From positions 62,001 through 126,000 of IMG/VR virus record IMGVR_UViG_3300029442_000001: a DNA stretch of 64,000 nucleotides, one strand, 5' to 3'. This stretch comes from a virus. Below, one piece after another: positions 14,233-21,640 of this stretch. How positions within the stretch are numbered: position 1 is the first letter of the stretch; each line of letters starts with the position of its first letter. Made by a program: the position numbers and the translations under genes. Below the pieces are notes generated by a model. It searched no databases, was not told where the DNA came from, and saw nothing but the letters and a program-made list of their open reading frames with translations.

Positions 14233-14382
14233 ATGAAACTTCTAATCTTCTTCTTGATCGCATCGACGGCATGGGCGCAGACCATTGCCTCAACGTCAAT
14301 CGGAACCTCATGCACGTTGGCGCAGGAGGCCACAGCAAATCCGACGCAGCAGACCGTCCAGTGGACCATCCCGGCGACGTAG
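14233..14382 (+). CDS. Short secreted protein, 49 aa
   Basis: Signal peptide MKLLIFFLIASTAWAQ followed by a 33-residue Thr/Ala/Gln-rich tail. TTACGAGGAATT precedes the ATG. Same GC-rich island as the gene before it; both look like bacterial exported proteins. Confidence 0.5.
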   Translation: MKLLIFFLIASTAWAQTIASTSIGTSCTLAQEATANPTQQTVQWTIPAT

Positions 14383-14399
14383 ACGGCATTGCCGTCTAC
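14379..14399 (+). terminator. Hairpin at the end of the GC-rich island
   Basis: GTAGACGGC, loop ATT, GCCGTCTAC; it overlaps the stop codon of the 49-aa gene. No T run follows directly. Confidence 0.5.
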
Positions 14400-14472
14400 G
14401 ATCTCCATAAATCCAAGAGTATCCGCGATCTCCTCCACACGCACTTAAATATTTTCCGATGTTCTTCTGTCA

Positions 14473-14676
14473 TTATCTGTCCTTGTCGGTTATGGCGTAA
14501 TACAAACCAAGCGTGGAGATAAATAAACTAGAAACCATAGTGAATAGCGGAGCGTAAGACACGCTCCTCCATATCGGATCTGCCCACAAGTCGGAATGTA
14601 AAACATCAATAATCATCGCAGAGTCCAACAAGATAATCACGGACCAGAAAACTACCAAAATTTTACCCTTTGTCAT
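14473..14676 (-). CDS. Two-helix membrane protein, 67 aa
   Basis: Hydrophobic segments ILVVFWSVIILLDSAMI (about 6-22) and MVSSLFISTLGLYYAI (about 47-62). ATG overlaps the upstream stop (ATGA). Function unknown. Confidence 0.55.
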   Translation of the reverse strand: MTKGKILVVFWSVIILLDSAMIIDVLHSDLWADPIWRSVSYAPLFTMVSSLFISTLGLYYAITDKDR

Positions 14677-14750
14677 GCTCCACCTTCACATTCATTCATA
14701 AAGGTTGGCAACGCCTTAACTAATTTTGATCTGTGTTCTACATTTTCCAT
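14673..14750 (-). CDS. 25-residue peptide
   Basis: MENVEHRSKLVKALPTFMNE; its TGA overlaps the ATG of the membrane protein gene. Supported mainly by the coupling; GGTGGAG near its end may serve as the ribosome-binding site of the next gene. Confidence 0.35.
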   Translation of the reverse strand: MENVEHRSKLVKALPTFMNECEGGA

Positions 14751-15035
14751 TTAGATTCCCCACCCTCTTTTATTGATTGATCCTTCACCAGATGATGTTC
14801 GTTCACCTTCGCGAACACGTCTTAGTGTTTCAATTAATAGATGTATTGTGCATTCTTGGCATAAATCAGCGTTGTCAATTTCATAATTATTATGGTGTTC
14901 TATTTTGATTTTTAATCTATCCCAATATGTACCAAATGACTCTTGTTCAAATGTTATTGCTAACGAACGACAATTCGTTAGCAATATTTTACCACAATAA
15001 TCACAATTTATTTCTGTGTTTGTGTGCCTAGACAT
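14751..15035 (-). CDS. Zinc-ribbon-like protein, 94 aa
   Basis: CDYCGK (about 11-16) and CQEC (about 59-62) form two CxxC pairs of a likely zinc-binding domain. The C-terminus is basic. Its first 28 bases overlap the end of the PEP-CTERM gene. Partner unknown. Confidence 0.6.
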   Translation of the reverse strand: MSRHTNTEINCDYCGKILLTNCRSLAITFEQESFGTYWDRLKIKIEHHNNYEIDNADLCQECTIHLLIETLRRVREGERTSSGEGSINKRGWGI

Positions 15036-15646
15036 GTATACTTCCTAATTGACAGAGAAATTAAACCAACACCAATTAAAAATAATGTGTTTGGTTCAGG
15101 AATAGCTGTACTATAAGACAATTTTCCAAACTCAGCAGCAGGAGAAGTACTTGCAACTACTAATTGATTTACTGAACCTTTGGTAATATTAAATCTTACA
15201 TATGATACCACACTTTGATCTCCTGTACCTGGTGGGACTAATTGAGCTCCAGTGTATTGAGCAACCAATGCAGCACCATCCCAAAGTTGAAATACATTAT
15301 ATGCATCGGGCGATCCTAGTAAAAATTCAATATATGTTGCTGGTGTTGTGAAAGTAATTGAAATTAAATCTGGAACTCCACATCCTCCAACCCCAATATA
15401 TGTATGTGCGTAACCAGCTAATGCAGCATTACAGTTCACTTGACTTCCAGAAAAGAATGGGGCATTACCAGCAGACCAATTTCCAATTACCACATTATTA
15501 ATTGTATAGGGAGATGGAGTATTATGATCTAATCCATCGAATGAAATAGTAGTTGCTCCTGGTTGACTAGTAGAATTGTTGGTAAAAGAAACTGTGGTTG
15601 CGCTAGCCAAAACTAGCGAAAATAAACTAAGCAAAAGTATTTTCAT
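15008..15646 (-). CDS. Exported PEP-CTERM protein
   Basis: Start ATG 15646 with GGAGATAATA. Signal peptide MKILLLSLFSLVLASATT, a beta-rich middle of about 165 residues with two cysteines, then IPEPNTLFLIGVGLISLSIR: the PEP motif, a membrane helix and a basic stretch that define the PEP-CTERM sorting signal cut by exosortase. Such proteins are bacterial surface or matrix proteins and are unexpected on a phage. A moron altering the host surface, possibly against superinfection, is an inference. GATAAATA lies 25 bases before the ATG. Confidence 0.85.
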   Translation of the reverse strand: MKILLLSLFSLVLASATTVSFTNNSTSQPGATTISFDGLDHNTPSPYTINNVVIGNWSAGNAPFFSGSQVNCNAALAGYAHTYIGVGGCGVPDLISITFTTPATYIEFLLGSPDAYNVFQLWDGAALVAQYTGAQLVPPGTGDQSVVSYVRFNITKGSVNQLVVASTSPAAEFGKLSYSTAIPEPNTLFLIGVGLISLSIRKYTCLGTQTQK

Positions 15647-15670
15647 TATTATCTCCAAATATTACATCGA

Positions 15671-15678
15671 TATTTATC
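15671..15678 (-). promoter_or_regulatory. Late-promoter octamer before the PEP-CTERM gene
   Basis: GATAAATA on the minus strand at a distance that leaves room for a normal leader with its ribosome-binding site. Confidence 0.4.
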
Positions 15679-15692
15679 AAACCCAGACAAGT

Positions 15693-15938
15693 TTAAATGG
15701 TGTTGATTTCGAACTCTTTACGAATAGTATCAATAAGATTATCAATAGCCATTCGTCCACGATGATCTCCTACTTCATCACAAGCATCCCACGAGATTTC
15801 AGCTAAATTCAAAACTCGTTCTATTGATGTTAATTCAACTTGTTGTAGTAGATCAAGTACATTAGATGCTTTTATGCCATCTGGTTTCAATCCAATAATA
15901 ATATCAACCACATCGGGCATATACTTATTTCTATCCAT
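15693..15938 (-). CDS. Hypothetical protein, 81 aa
   Basis: Start at ATG 15938 (MDRNKYMPDVVDIIIGLKPD), five bases after the upstream stop. Helical, acidic. No family recognised. Confidence 0.55.
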   Translation of the reverse strand: MDRNKYMPDVVDIIIGLKPDGIKASNVLDLLQQVELTSIERVLNLAEISWDACDEVGDHRGRMAIDNLIDTIRKEFEINTI

Positions 15939-15942
15939 AATT

Positions 15943-16332
15943 TTATGCAAGTTTGAGTGGTTCAATCCAAGCTGCTAGATCGCCTTCTAGAGTTGCTGGC
16001 CATTCTTCTTCTTTAATTAGACAATAAATATTATCTGGAAGAATAATTCCAACAGCAGTCAATGCACCATTTAGTGACATTTCGTCTTCTCTAAATGCAG
16101 CCCAACAATAATTATTATTAACATCTGTTTTGCAGAATGTTTCAAACTGAGCTAGTTGAGCACTATTCCCTCCATTCAAGATGATAATAGTTTTGTCATC
16201 AGTTGCCCATTGCTTGAAATGCTTATGTTTCTTCATCGCCATCTCAGAAATAACATGAGCAGACTGAAGACCACATTGAAGTTGAGACAAATAATAATTT
16301 GTCAAAATGTAAGCTCTGTAATTTTTATTCAT
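15943..16332 (-). CDS. Possible Pth2-like protein, 129 aa
   Basis: YILTNYYLSQLQCGLQSAHV (about 8-27), then TIIILNGGNSAQLAQFE and ALTAVGIILPDNIY. The order of a first strand, a 'GxQxAH' helix and a late strand resembles the Pth2 peptidyl-tRNA hydrolase fold. The match is weak and rests on pattern recall. It sits just downstream of the second tRNA operon. Otherwise unknown. Confidence 0.5.
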   Translation of the reverse strand: MNKNYRAYILTNYYLSQLQCGLQSAHVISEMAMKKHKHFKQWATDDKTIIILNGGNSAQLAQFETFCKTDVNNNYCWAAFREDEMSLNGALTAVGIILPDNIYCLIKEEEWPATLEGDLAAWIEPLKLA

Positions 16333-16342
16333 ATAAATTTAG

Positions 16343-16416
16343 TACCCAAAATAGGACTTGAACCTACAACATCTTGCTTGTAAAGCAAGCGCTCTAACCA
16401 ATTGAGCTATTCGGGT
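16343..16416 (-). tRNA. tRNA-Val (TAC)
   Basis: Acceptor ACCCGAA/TTTGGGT, A73, anticodon loop TTTACAA in stem CTTGC/GCAAG. CCA not encoded. Confidence 0.93.
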
Positions 16417-16424
16417 AATTTAGT

Positions 16425-16503
16425 AGCCCCGGGAGAAGTTGAATCTCATACCGTCCGCCCAACTTTAAGGATCAGTTTAGAAGACTGATGTCGGGTTCGG
16501 GGC
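16425..16503 (-). tRNA. tRNA-Arg-like (TCT), no D-arm
   Basis: Acceptor GCCCCGA/CCGGGGC (6 pairs plus a mismatch), anticodon stem ATCAGT/ACTGAT (6 pairs) closing CTTCTAA (anticodon TCT), T-arm GAGA-TTCAACT-TCTC. Only eight bases separate acceptor and anticodon stem, too few for a D-arm, and the variable region is about 22 bases. CCCGAC on the 5' side can pair with GTTGGG in that region. An open frame of the upstream broken gene runs 32 bases into it. Atypical tRNA or tRNA mimic. Confidence 0.5.
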
Positions 16504-16641
16504 CATAATTTCTAAAACGATTTAACTGTGATTCTTTGCCATTTCTTAAAACTATTCCTAAAGAATGTAATATTTTTGCAAAATTAACAGGACTTGGATG
16601 ATTATATTTTTTTGCTAATTCACTAAGTGAAAACCCATCAT
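16472..16641 (-). pseudogene. HTH-like small gene broken near its start
   Basis: A frame reading FSLSELAKKYNHPSPVNFAK, then a HSLGIVLRNG helix, is open to TGA 16472-16474 but has no start. ATG ATG GGT TTT (from 16641, after AAGGTGATA) is one base out of frame; adding one T to the T4 run joins them. The pattern resembles a short helix-turn-helix DNA-binding unit. Its end overlaps the Arg-like tRNA. Confidence 0.4.
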
Positions 16642-16664
16642 TATCACCTTGTTTTTAAATTTAG

Positions 16665-16737
16665 TTGGCCCAGACGGAATTGAACCGTCAACATCTTCAT
16701 TAAAAGTGAAGCACTCTGCCAATTGAGTTATGGGCCA
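16665..16737 (-). tRNA. tRNA-Lys (TTT)
   Basis: Acceptor TGGCCCA/TGGGCCA, A73, anticodon loop CTTTTAA in stem CTTCA/TGAAG. CCA not encoded. Confidence 0.93.
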
Positions 16738-16749
16738 ATATACTAATGG

Positions 16750-16821
16750 TAGGGAGTATTGGATTCGAACCAATAATGTCGGAGCCAAAGTCCAAAGGTT
16801 TGCCAATTAGCCTAACTCCCT
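16750..16821 (-). tRNA. tRNA-Gln (TTG)
   Basis: Acceptor AGGGAGT/ACTCCCT, A73, encoded CCA, anticodon loop CTTTGGC in stem TTGGA/TCCGA. Confidence 0.9.
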
Positions 16822-16843
16822 ATTTATTATTCTATACTATTTA

Positions 16844-16872
16844 AGTATAGCAGTATTTATCTAATAAGTCAA
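16844..16872 (-). promoter_or_regulatory. Early promoter for the second tRNA operon
   Basis: TTGACT, 17 bases, TATACT, 23 bases upstream of tRNA-Gln. Confidence 0.72.
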
Positions 16873-17250
16873 TCTTAAAATTTCTTTATCTTTCTTTTCT
16901 GCATACCGTATTGTTGCCCACGTTCCACTTCTAATTTCTTCTATGTTTGTTCTTGGTGCAGCAATTAATACATCAGTGCAATCAACAATGACATGATTTC
17001 GCTTTATATAATCAAGTGGTTTTAAAATTTTATCATTTTGGTCAAAATATCCACGCTTTGACATTATAATTGGTGGATGACAAACTACATAATACCCAAG
17101 TTCTTTTGCAATTAATGCTGCTTGGATATCTGAACCAATACAATCACCATGATGAAATTCACCATCTTTGAAAAAAGTCAAAATATTAAATATCTCTTCA
17201 ATTTGAAGATCTGACATTCCTTTTTGTGTTCCAGTGAACCCAATTTTCAT
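16861..17250 (-). CDS. SLOG-family nucleotide-binding protein
   Basis: 129 residues with the SLOG/LOG-type Rossmann pattern: GFTGTQKGM at the start, FHHGDCIGSD (about 32-41), CHPP, RNHVIVDCTDVLIAAP and RSGTWATIRYA. SLOG domains bind nucleotides or nucleotide-derived signals and occur in NAD+- and second-messenger-based defence systems as well as in DprA and LOG proteins. On a phage it might sense or sequester such a signal (inference). Confidence 0.75.
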   Translation of the reverse strand: MKIGFTGTQKGMSDLQIEEIFNILTFFKDGEFHHGDCIGSDIQAALIAKELGYYVVCHPPIIMSKRGYFDQNDKILKPLDYIKRNHVIVDCTDVLIAAPRTNIEEIRSGTWATIRYAEKKDKEILRLTY

Positions 17251-17254
17251 TAAT

Positions 17255-17446
17255 TTATGACCACTTTGCTACTTGAATTGTGTTTAACGTGATTAGATCT
17301 TTGAAATCTTTGAATGCTTTTGTAATTCGCTTATCATAAAAATATAAAGTGTCTCCATTTTCAAAGAAAAATTGAGCATCTTTTTTACCAACGCGCTCAA
17401 TTTTGAACAACTTAATATTCAACTTTTTATATTCTTTAGCAGTCAT
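17255..17446 (-). CDS. Hypothetical protein, 63 aa
   Basis: MTAKEYKKLNIKLFKIERVG start; basic, mixed alpha/beta, with AQFFFENGDTLYFYDKR. Four bases before the SLOG gene, so probably co-transcribed. Not recognised. Confidence 0.55.
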   Translation of the reverse strand: MTAKEYKKLNIKLFKIERVGKKDAQFFFENGDTLYFYDKRITKAFKDFKDLITLNTIQVAKWS

Positions 17447-17454
17447 TTAAAAAA

Positions 17455-18228
17455 TCAACCACCCACTGATTCTAAAATTATTTGATCTGTAATGATACTT
17501 TGACAAAGATCATTTATGGTATCAAAATCTGGATATTCTGGTAGCATCTTGAGATTAGCTGCTTTTTGAGCATTATCTAATTCATTATCTACTAATAATA
17601 TCCAATCACTTAGAGAAAGTCCGCCATTTCGAATATAAAGCAATTCATCAGCATCATTTCTAAAAATATTCATCTTTCCACTTAGGAAGAATTCAGTTGC
17701 CATCCTTAAAATTCGAATAGTATGCATGGCATATTTCACATCATACCCATATTTTTCAACTAATAGCTTTCGTTTTGTACCTAGTTTTCCAGTAATGCAA
17801 TTAACAACAGCATTTCTTTGACTTTGTGAATATCCAATAAGTGTGTTGTATGCTTGTTGACTTTCAAATGCTTGTCGATTTTTGATTAAACTTTTTCCTT
17901 CGGGAGTAATAATAGTATATTCATGATCTCTCAAATATAGCAAAGGAATAACATTTGGATTAAACTTAATACACAATTTCAAAAATTTTCGTAGTTCAAA
18001 AATAGTTGATTCTGCATTGATAGTTTCCTTTTTGTCTAGGACAAAAGTATCTTCACCAGCAACAAGTCCAGTATAATACGAATTGGGTTTTAGAATAATA
18101 CCCAAGAAGTCTACATCAGAATCTTCTGTGGCTGCTCCGTAAGATTGTGAACCAACTTGTCCAACAAGGATATACTTTCCCGACTCCTTAGGAAGGTTAA
18201 AATTTACATTATATTCTTCTGTGGTCAT
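17455..18228 (-). CDS. Nucleotidyltransferase, RlaP/COG3541-like
   Basis: 257 residues. VGQVGSQSYGAATEDSDVDF (about 22-41) is the GSxxxG...DxD motif of DNA-polymerase-beta-type nucleotidyltransferases. The rest is helical with KLLVEKYGYDVKYAMHTIRI, typical of the COG3541 group, some of which accompany RNA-repair ligases. Possibly modifies or repairs tRNA ends cut by host anticodon nucleases (inference). Start overlaps the upstream stop (ATGA). Confidence 0.75.
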   Translation of the reverse strand: MTTEEYNVNFNLPKESGKYILVGQVGSQSYGAATEDSDVDFLGIILKPNSYYTGLVAGEDTFVLDKKETINAESTIFELRKFLKLCIKFNPNVIPLLYLRDHEYTIITPEGKSLIKNRQAFESQQAYNTLIGYSQSQRNAVVNCITGKLGTKRKLLVEKYGYDVKYAMHTIRILRMATEFFLSGKMNIFRNDADELLYIRNGGLSLSDWILLVDNELDNAQKAANLKMLPEYPDFDTINDLCQSIITDQIILESVGG

Positions 18229-18299
18229 AATTTTTCTACTTTAACTACTATAGTTTCAGGCTGCCCACCACAGTATAGTTCAATTTTTATTTTGACCAT
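18225..18299 (-). CDS. 24-residue peptide
   Basis: MVKIKIELYCGGQPETIVVK, coupled on both sides: TGATG with the gene before it, ATGA with the next. Looks like one beta hairpin. Supported by the overlaps only. Confidence 0.4.
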   Translation of the reverse strand: MVKIKIELYCGGQPETIVVKVEKL

Positions 18300-18643
18300 C
18301 ACATACTCCAATATGTTTCTGAGGACGGATCACAACATAGAGGTGTATTGCTTTTAATGGTTACATTTTTTCCAGACATCAAATTTTTTACAATCTTGTT
18401 TTTTACAATTTTTGAATCATAATATTCAGCTAAAGCCACAGCATACGGGGCAATTGCATATTCTGTTTCTCCATTGACAACGTGTTCGCAGTATTCACAA
18501 TCAACAAAGCCATGTTGGACACGATGAATCCTTTCGTAACCAACTCTGCGATTAGCAACTCTCATTGACTTTCGAGCAGAACCTTGTGAATTATGTGTTG
18601 ATACGTGCATAGTAGATTTTATGTGGTACACAACAAAAGACAT
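18299..18643 (-). CDS. Hypothetical protein, 114 aa
   Basis: Basic N-terminal half (ARKSMRVANRRVGYERIHRV) and cysteines DCEYCEHV that may bind zinc. One base after the upstream gene. No family recognised. Confidence 0.6.
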   Translation of the reverse strand: MSFVVYHIKSTMHVSTHNSQGSARKSMRVANRRVGYERIHRVQHGFVDCEYCEHVVNGETEYAIAPYAVALAEYYDSKIVKNKIVKNLMSGKNVTIKSNTPLCCDPSSETYWSM

Positions 18644-18644
18644 A

Positions 18645-19022
18645 TTATTTCCTCAATCCTTCAAGCATCGCAGTCAACGTTGCATGTTCTTCGTCACTCA
18701 ACCATCTTGCGCTATAATCGTTCTGCTCAAGATATAGTGTAACGACCTTTGAAAAGTCGGACCATTTACTTCTTACTTCGTTCATTTCATTTCGTTCCTG
18801 GAGTCGCTCTCGTAATGTTTCGGGTTTATACAAGTATGTTGCACTGTATGGGGACTTTCGTTCGGTACCATGCTTATCGTATGAGGTTCCATTTTCTAAC
18901 ATAATATGCCCAAACTTGTTGATCTTAACAATGTTGCTAAAACCATAGTTCATGAGCGTACTGTTATAATACCTTGCAAACCCAACTTCATCTCCAACTT
19001 TGAGTGCTCCAATATCAAACAT
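18645..19022 (-). CDS. Hypothetical protein, 125 aa
   Basis: First part looks like a small beta-barrel (LKVGDEVGFARYYNSTLMNY, then MLENGTSYDKHGTERK), followed by helices. First gene of an operon behind the early promoter at 19042-19070. Not recognised. Confidence 0.6.
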   Translation of the reverse strand: MFDIGALKVGDEVGFARYYNSTLMNYGFSNIVKINKFGHIMLENGTSYDKHGTERKSPYSATYLYKPETLRERLQERNEMNEVRSKWSDFSKVVTLYLEQNDYSARWLSDEEHATLTAMLEGLRK

Positions 19023-19041
19023 TCTTTTCTCCTACTCTTTA

Positions 19042-19070
19042 AGTATAGCAATTTAGGTAAATGATGTCAA
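19042..19070 (-). promoter_or_regulatory. Early promoter for the 18.6-19.0 kb genes
   Basis: TTGACA, 17 bases, TATACT with extended TGC; the 82-bp element follows eight bases beyond the -35 box. Confidence 0.75.
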
Positions 19071-19077
19071 CCAAAAT

Positions 19078-19159
19078 AAAACGTCGTTTAAGCAATTCTT
19101 AGGGCACACTTGGTACAATTACCCTAACTCTGGCTTTAAAATGCGTTATACGGCGTTTT
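19078..19159. repeat. 82-bp inverted-repeat element, copy 2
   Basis: Starts AAAACGTCGTTTAAGCAATT, ends AATGCGTTATACGGCGTTTT. Same orientation as copy 1. TGTTGAAAACAAATGACTTA lies between it and the stop of the pentapeptide gene at 19190. Confidence 0.8.
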
Positions 19160-19189
19160 GTGCCAATTTAGGTGTTGAAAACAAATGAC

Positions 19190-19627
19190 TTAATTTCCAT
19201 ATCTAATACCTTTCATAATTAAATATGTTAGCTGTTCTGGATCTAAATTAGTAGTTGAATTAAATCTTGTATATCGATCTATTTTCACATTATCTAACTT
19301 TGCACCACGTAAATCTGCTCCACTTAAATCTGCACCACACAACTCAGCCATATTTAAATCTGCGCCACACAACTCAGCCATATTTAAATCTGCGCCACAC
19401 AAATCAGCCATATTTAAATTTGCACCACTTAAATCTGCGCCACACAAATCAGCCATATTTAAATTTGCGCCACTTAAATCTGCGCCAATTAATATTGACC
19501 TAAATAAATTTGCTCCACTTAAATCAGAATCGTATAAATCTGCTCCACTTAAATCAGAATCACGAAGATCTGCGTGACGAAGGTCAGCTCCCCATAATTT
19601 TTCACCAACTCTAGTTTTAATTTCCAT
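19190..19627 (-). CDS. Pentapeptide-repeat protein, 145 aa
   Basis: Almost the whole chain is A(D/N)LxX repeats ([20 protein letters not shown]), including near-perfect internal copies of CGADLNMA. The C-terminus [20 protein letters not shown] is shared with its neighbour. Expected fold: right-handed square beta-helix. It overlaps its paralog by 11 bases, clearly a tandem duplication. Gyrase-mimic activity is only a possibility. Confidence 0.88.
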   Translation of the reverse strand: MEIKTRVGEKLWGADLRHADLRDSDLSGADLYDSDLSGANLFRSILIGADLSGANLNMADLCGADLSGANLNMADLCGADLNMAELCGADLNMAELCGADLSGADLRGAKLDNVKIDRYTRFNSTTNLDPEQLTYLIMKGIRYGN

Positions 19628-19943
19628 ATTTAACCCCTTTGAGTATCAGGTAGGTAAGCTGTTCTGGATCTAAATTAGTAGTTGAATTAATTCTTGTATA
19701 TCGATCTACTGTCACATTTTCTAAATTTGCTCCACTTAAATCAGAATCGTATAAATCTGCTCCACTTAAATCAGAATCACGCAAATCTGCTCCACTTAAT
19801 ATTGACCTAAATAAATTTACTCCACGTAAATTTACTCCACGTAGATCTGCATCTCTTAAATTAGCCCAAGATAAATCTGATCCATCTAATGTGAAACGTC
19901 CTGATGTTAATAATATTTTGCCTAATTTAGATTTAATTTGCAT
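19617..19943 (-). CDS. Pentapeptide-repeat protein, 108 aa
   Basis: Shorter paralog of the 145-aa protein, same C-terminal tail, repeats from about residue 20 ([20 protein letters not shown]). The N-terminus [12 protein letters not shown] matches the 6.7-kb paralog (MKIKSKSGTLLH). Confidence 0.88.
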   Translation of the reverse strand: MQIKSKLGKILLTSGRFTLDGSDLSWANLRDADLRGVNLRGVNLFRSILSGADLRDSDLSGADLYDSDLSGANLENVTVDRYTRINSTTNLDPEQLTYLILKGVKYGN

Positions 19944-19952
19944 GAAGATAAA

Positions 19953-20654
19953 TTACTTGATAACTTTAATTCTGGTAAGCTTGGTCACATTGTCATCACA
20001 ATGTTGTTTGATTTGAGCAGACAAAAATTTCTTTGTGCCAGTTCCCAAATCCTCTTTAAAGAAGAAAAAGAAAATATCGTTGCCCATCTTAGCATTGATA
20101 ATCCACGTCTGCCATTTCATGCTAAAAGTAGATTTCAAAATCTCAAACTCACCCATAATCTTTGAGCCAACAGTTCCAACATGAGCGCTGTTTTTTACAA
20201 GTTCGTCAATGTTTTCTTTATTAAGGTCGCGGGCGTAACAACTAGGCAGTGATGAAACTACCGCCAAATCATATGTGTCTACATCAGTAAACATTTCTTT
20301 AGATGCGACGCGCAACGTAGTGGACAAGAAATCATTTAACTGTCCGCCAACCAACTTAAACAACAGGCCCTGATAATGAGTGCGAATTGCTTTGCCTTGT
20401 TCGATATGCTCAGGAGTCATTGTCTTGTTCATAAGAATATTGCGCACTTCTTCTTTGTTTGGACGATTTACAATTTTGTAATTACCATCTATCGGGTGGC
20501 CATACGTTGGTTCCTTAATGTAACCCTTGTTTAGCTCTTGGGCAGCAACAGCCGCACCAAATACTTCATCGGGTGTAAATTCTTTTGATGGAGTTCGCTT
20601 GGGGTAAGATCCTTTTCCGTACGGTTTACGATATCTTGTGGAATTATAATACAT
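19953..20654 (-). CDS. Hypothetical protein, 233 aa
   Basis: Basic tyrosine-rich N-terminus (MYYNSTRYRKPYGKGSYPKR), a helical middle and a C-terminal region with NDIFFFFFKEDLGTGTK. The early promoter at 20682-20711 fits this start. A nucleic-acid-binding role would fit the charge; no family recognised. Confidence 0.6.
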   Translation of the reverse strand: MYYNSTRYRKPYGKGSYPKRTPSKEFTPDEVFGAAVAAQELNKGYIKEPTYGHPIDGNYKIVNRPNKEEVRNILMNKTMTPEHIEQGKAIRTHYQGLLFKLVGGQLNDFLSTTLRVASKEMFTDVDTYDLAVVSSLPSCYARDLNKENIDELVKNSAHVGTVGSKIMGEFEILKSTFSMKWQTWIINAKMGNDIFFFFFKEDLGTGTKKFLSAQIKQHCDDNVTKLTRIKVIK

Positions 20655-20681
20655 AATGTCTCCTGTTTCTGCTACTCTTTA

Positions 20682-20711
20682 AGTATAGCAGTTTGATTAA
20701 AGAAATGTCAA
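20682..20711 (-). promoter_or_regulatory. Early promoter for the 233-aa gene
   Basis: TTGACA, 18 bases, TATACT with extended TGC; the 82-bp element follows eight bases beyond the -35 box. Confidence 0.75.
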
Positions 20712-20718
20712 CCAAAAT

Positions 20719-20800
20719 AAAACGTCGTTTAAGCAATTGTTAAGGGCTACTTGGGGCTAATGTACCAAATATGCTCTAAAAATTGCTTAAACGACGTTTT
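20719..20800. repeat. 82-bp inverted-repeat element, copy 3 (perfect ends)
   Basis: The two 20-base ends, AAAACGTCGTTTAAGCAATT and AATTGCTTAAACGACGTTTT, are perfect inverted repeats. The middle holds GGGGCTAATGTAC, also in copy 4. TGTTGAAAATAAAGGACTTA separates it from the gene stop at 20831. Confidence 0.85.
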
Positions 20801-20830
20801 GGGAGGAAATGACTGTTGAAAATAAAGGAC

Positions 20831-21442
20831 TTACTTTATTAATCTGGGTCGACCACGCGGTTTCTTGACTTCAACATTAACGCCAGCTTCTAGTTCTAGC
20901 CGTTTAGCTTCAGCAAGCAACACGTTTGCTTCGTTTTTCATCCTTGCGGCTTGTTCCAACAGGTTTTGAGAAATATTACTTTCAGTTAAAACTTCTGCCA
21001 CTGTTTCAATTTGATGCTTTGGCTTTTTGGAATTTATTAAATTGGCTTGAACAGTTTGTTTGTCAATTTCCGACATACGTTTAACTGCACCTTCACCAGC
21101 TTCCATTTCTTTAAGAATTTTATTTAGCTCGTCTAACCTAACATTGTTTTTCATATCAGGTGTGACAATAATTTGACCAGTCTGAACTTTTTTGATCAAA
21201 CCTTCTTTGTGGAGTGTTGTTAAAATATTTCGACCATCTGGTAACAAATTACGAAATAATGCTTCAGCAAATTCTTTTGCTTGTTGTCCAACATCTGATT
21301 CTAATACCTTCATAACAGCATCGTGGTATGTTCTTGGTAATAAATCACTATAACAGACCAGACACATATGCTCTTCATCTGGTACTGTTTTATACATAAT
21401 AACTATTTTTTTATCGCCGTGTCGTCCGATATGTTTTGTCAT
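20831..21442 (-). CDS. Hypothetical protein with AT-hook-like tail, 203 aa
   Basis: Start placed at ATG 21442 (MTKHIGRHGDKKIVIMYKTV), two codons outside the end of the upstream gene. An N-terminal globular part with CLVC is followed by long helices (EQAARMKNEANVLLAEAKRL) and a C-terminal KKPRGRPRLIK, an AT-hook-type DNA minor-groove motif. DNA-associated role inferred. Confidence 0.65.
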   Translation of the reverse strand: MTKHIGRHGDKKIVIMYKTVPDEEHMCLVCYSDLLPRTYHDAVMKVLESDVGQQAKEFAEALFRNLLPDGRNILTTLHKEGLIKKVQTGQIIVTPDMKNNVRLDELNKILKEMEAGEGAVKRMSEIDKQTVQANLINSKKPKHQIETVAEVLTESNISQNLLEQAARMKNEANVLLAEAKRLELEAGVNVEVKKPRGRPRLIK

Positions 21443-21443
21443 A

Positions 21444-21632
21444 TTATCCTTTTGGTTGTGGTTCAGTTTGAGGTGGCATTGAAGATGTAATGAAGCTAGA
21501 TAATTTATCATACAATTTTCCAACTACGGTAAGTTCTTCAGCCCTAAATGCTCCACGTACTGAACAAGTAGATATAATCTCTTGAAGCATTTGTAGATCA
21601 TTTAATGTGATAGGAGTTTCAATGTTTTCCAT
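21444..21632 (-). CDS. Hypothetical protein, 62 aa
   Basis: MENIETPITLNDLQMLQEII; helical, Pro/Gln tail. CATAAATA sits exactly five bases before ATG 21632, the spacing seen for the late octamer elsewhere. One base before the AT-hook gene region. Confidence 0.6.
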   Translation of the reverse strand: MENIETPITLNDLQMLQEIISTCSVRGAFRAEELTVVGKLYDKLSSFITSSMPPQTEPQPKG

Positions 21633-21640
21633 AATAATAT

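Noticed and set aside
14271-14522. Plus-strand 83-aa frame in the GC-rich island
   Set aside because: Overlaps the signal-peptide gene in another frame, crosses the hairpin and has no start signal.
16425-16503. tRNA-Pyl or suppressor tRNA
   Set aside because: The 6-pair anticodon stem recalled tRNA-Pyl, but the loop CTTCTAA gives TCT (Arg), not CTA, and the variable region is far too long.
19267-19503. Plus-strand frame with [11 protein letters not shown] repeats
   Set aside because: Antisense shadow of the pentapeptide repeats.
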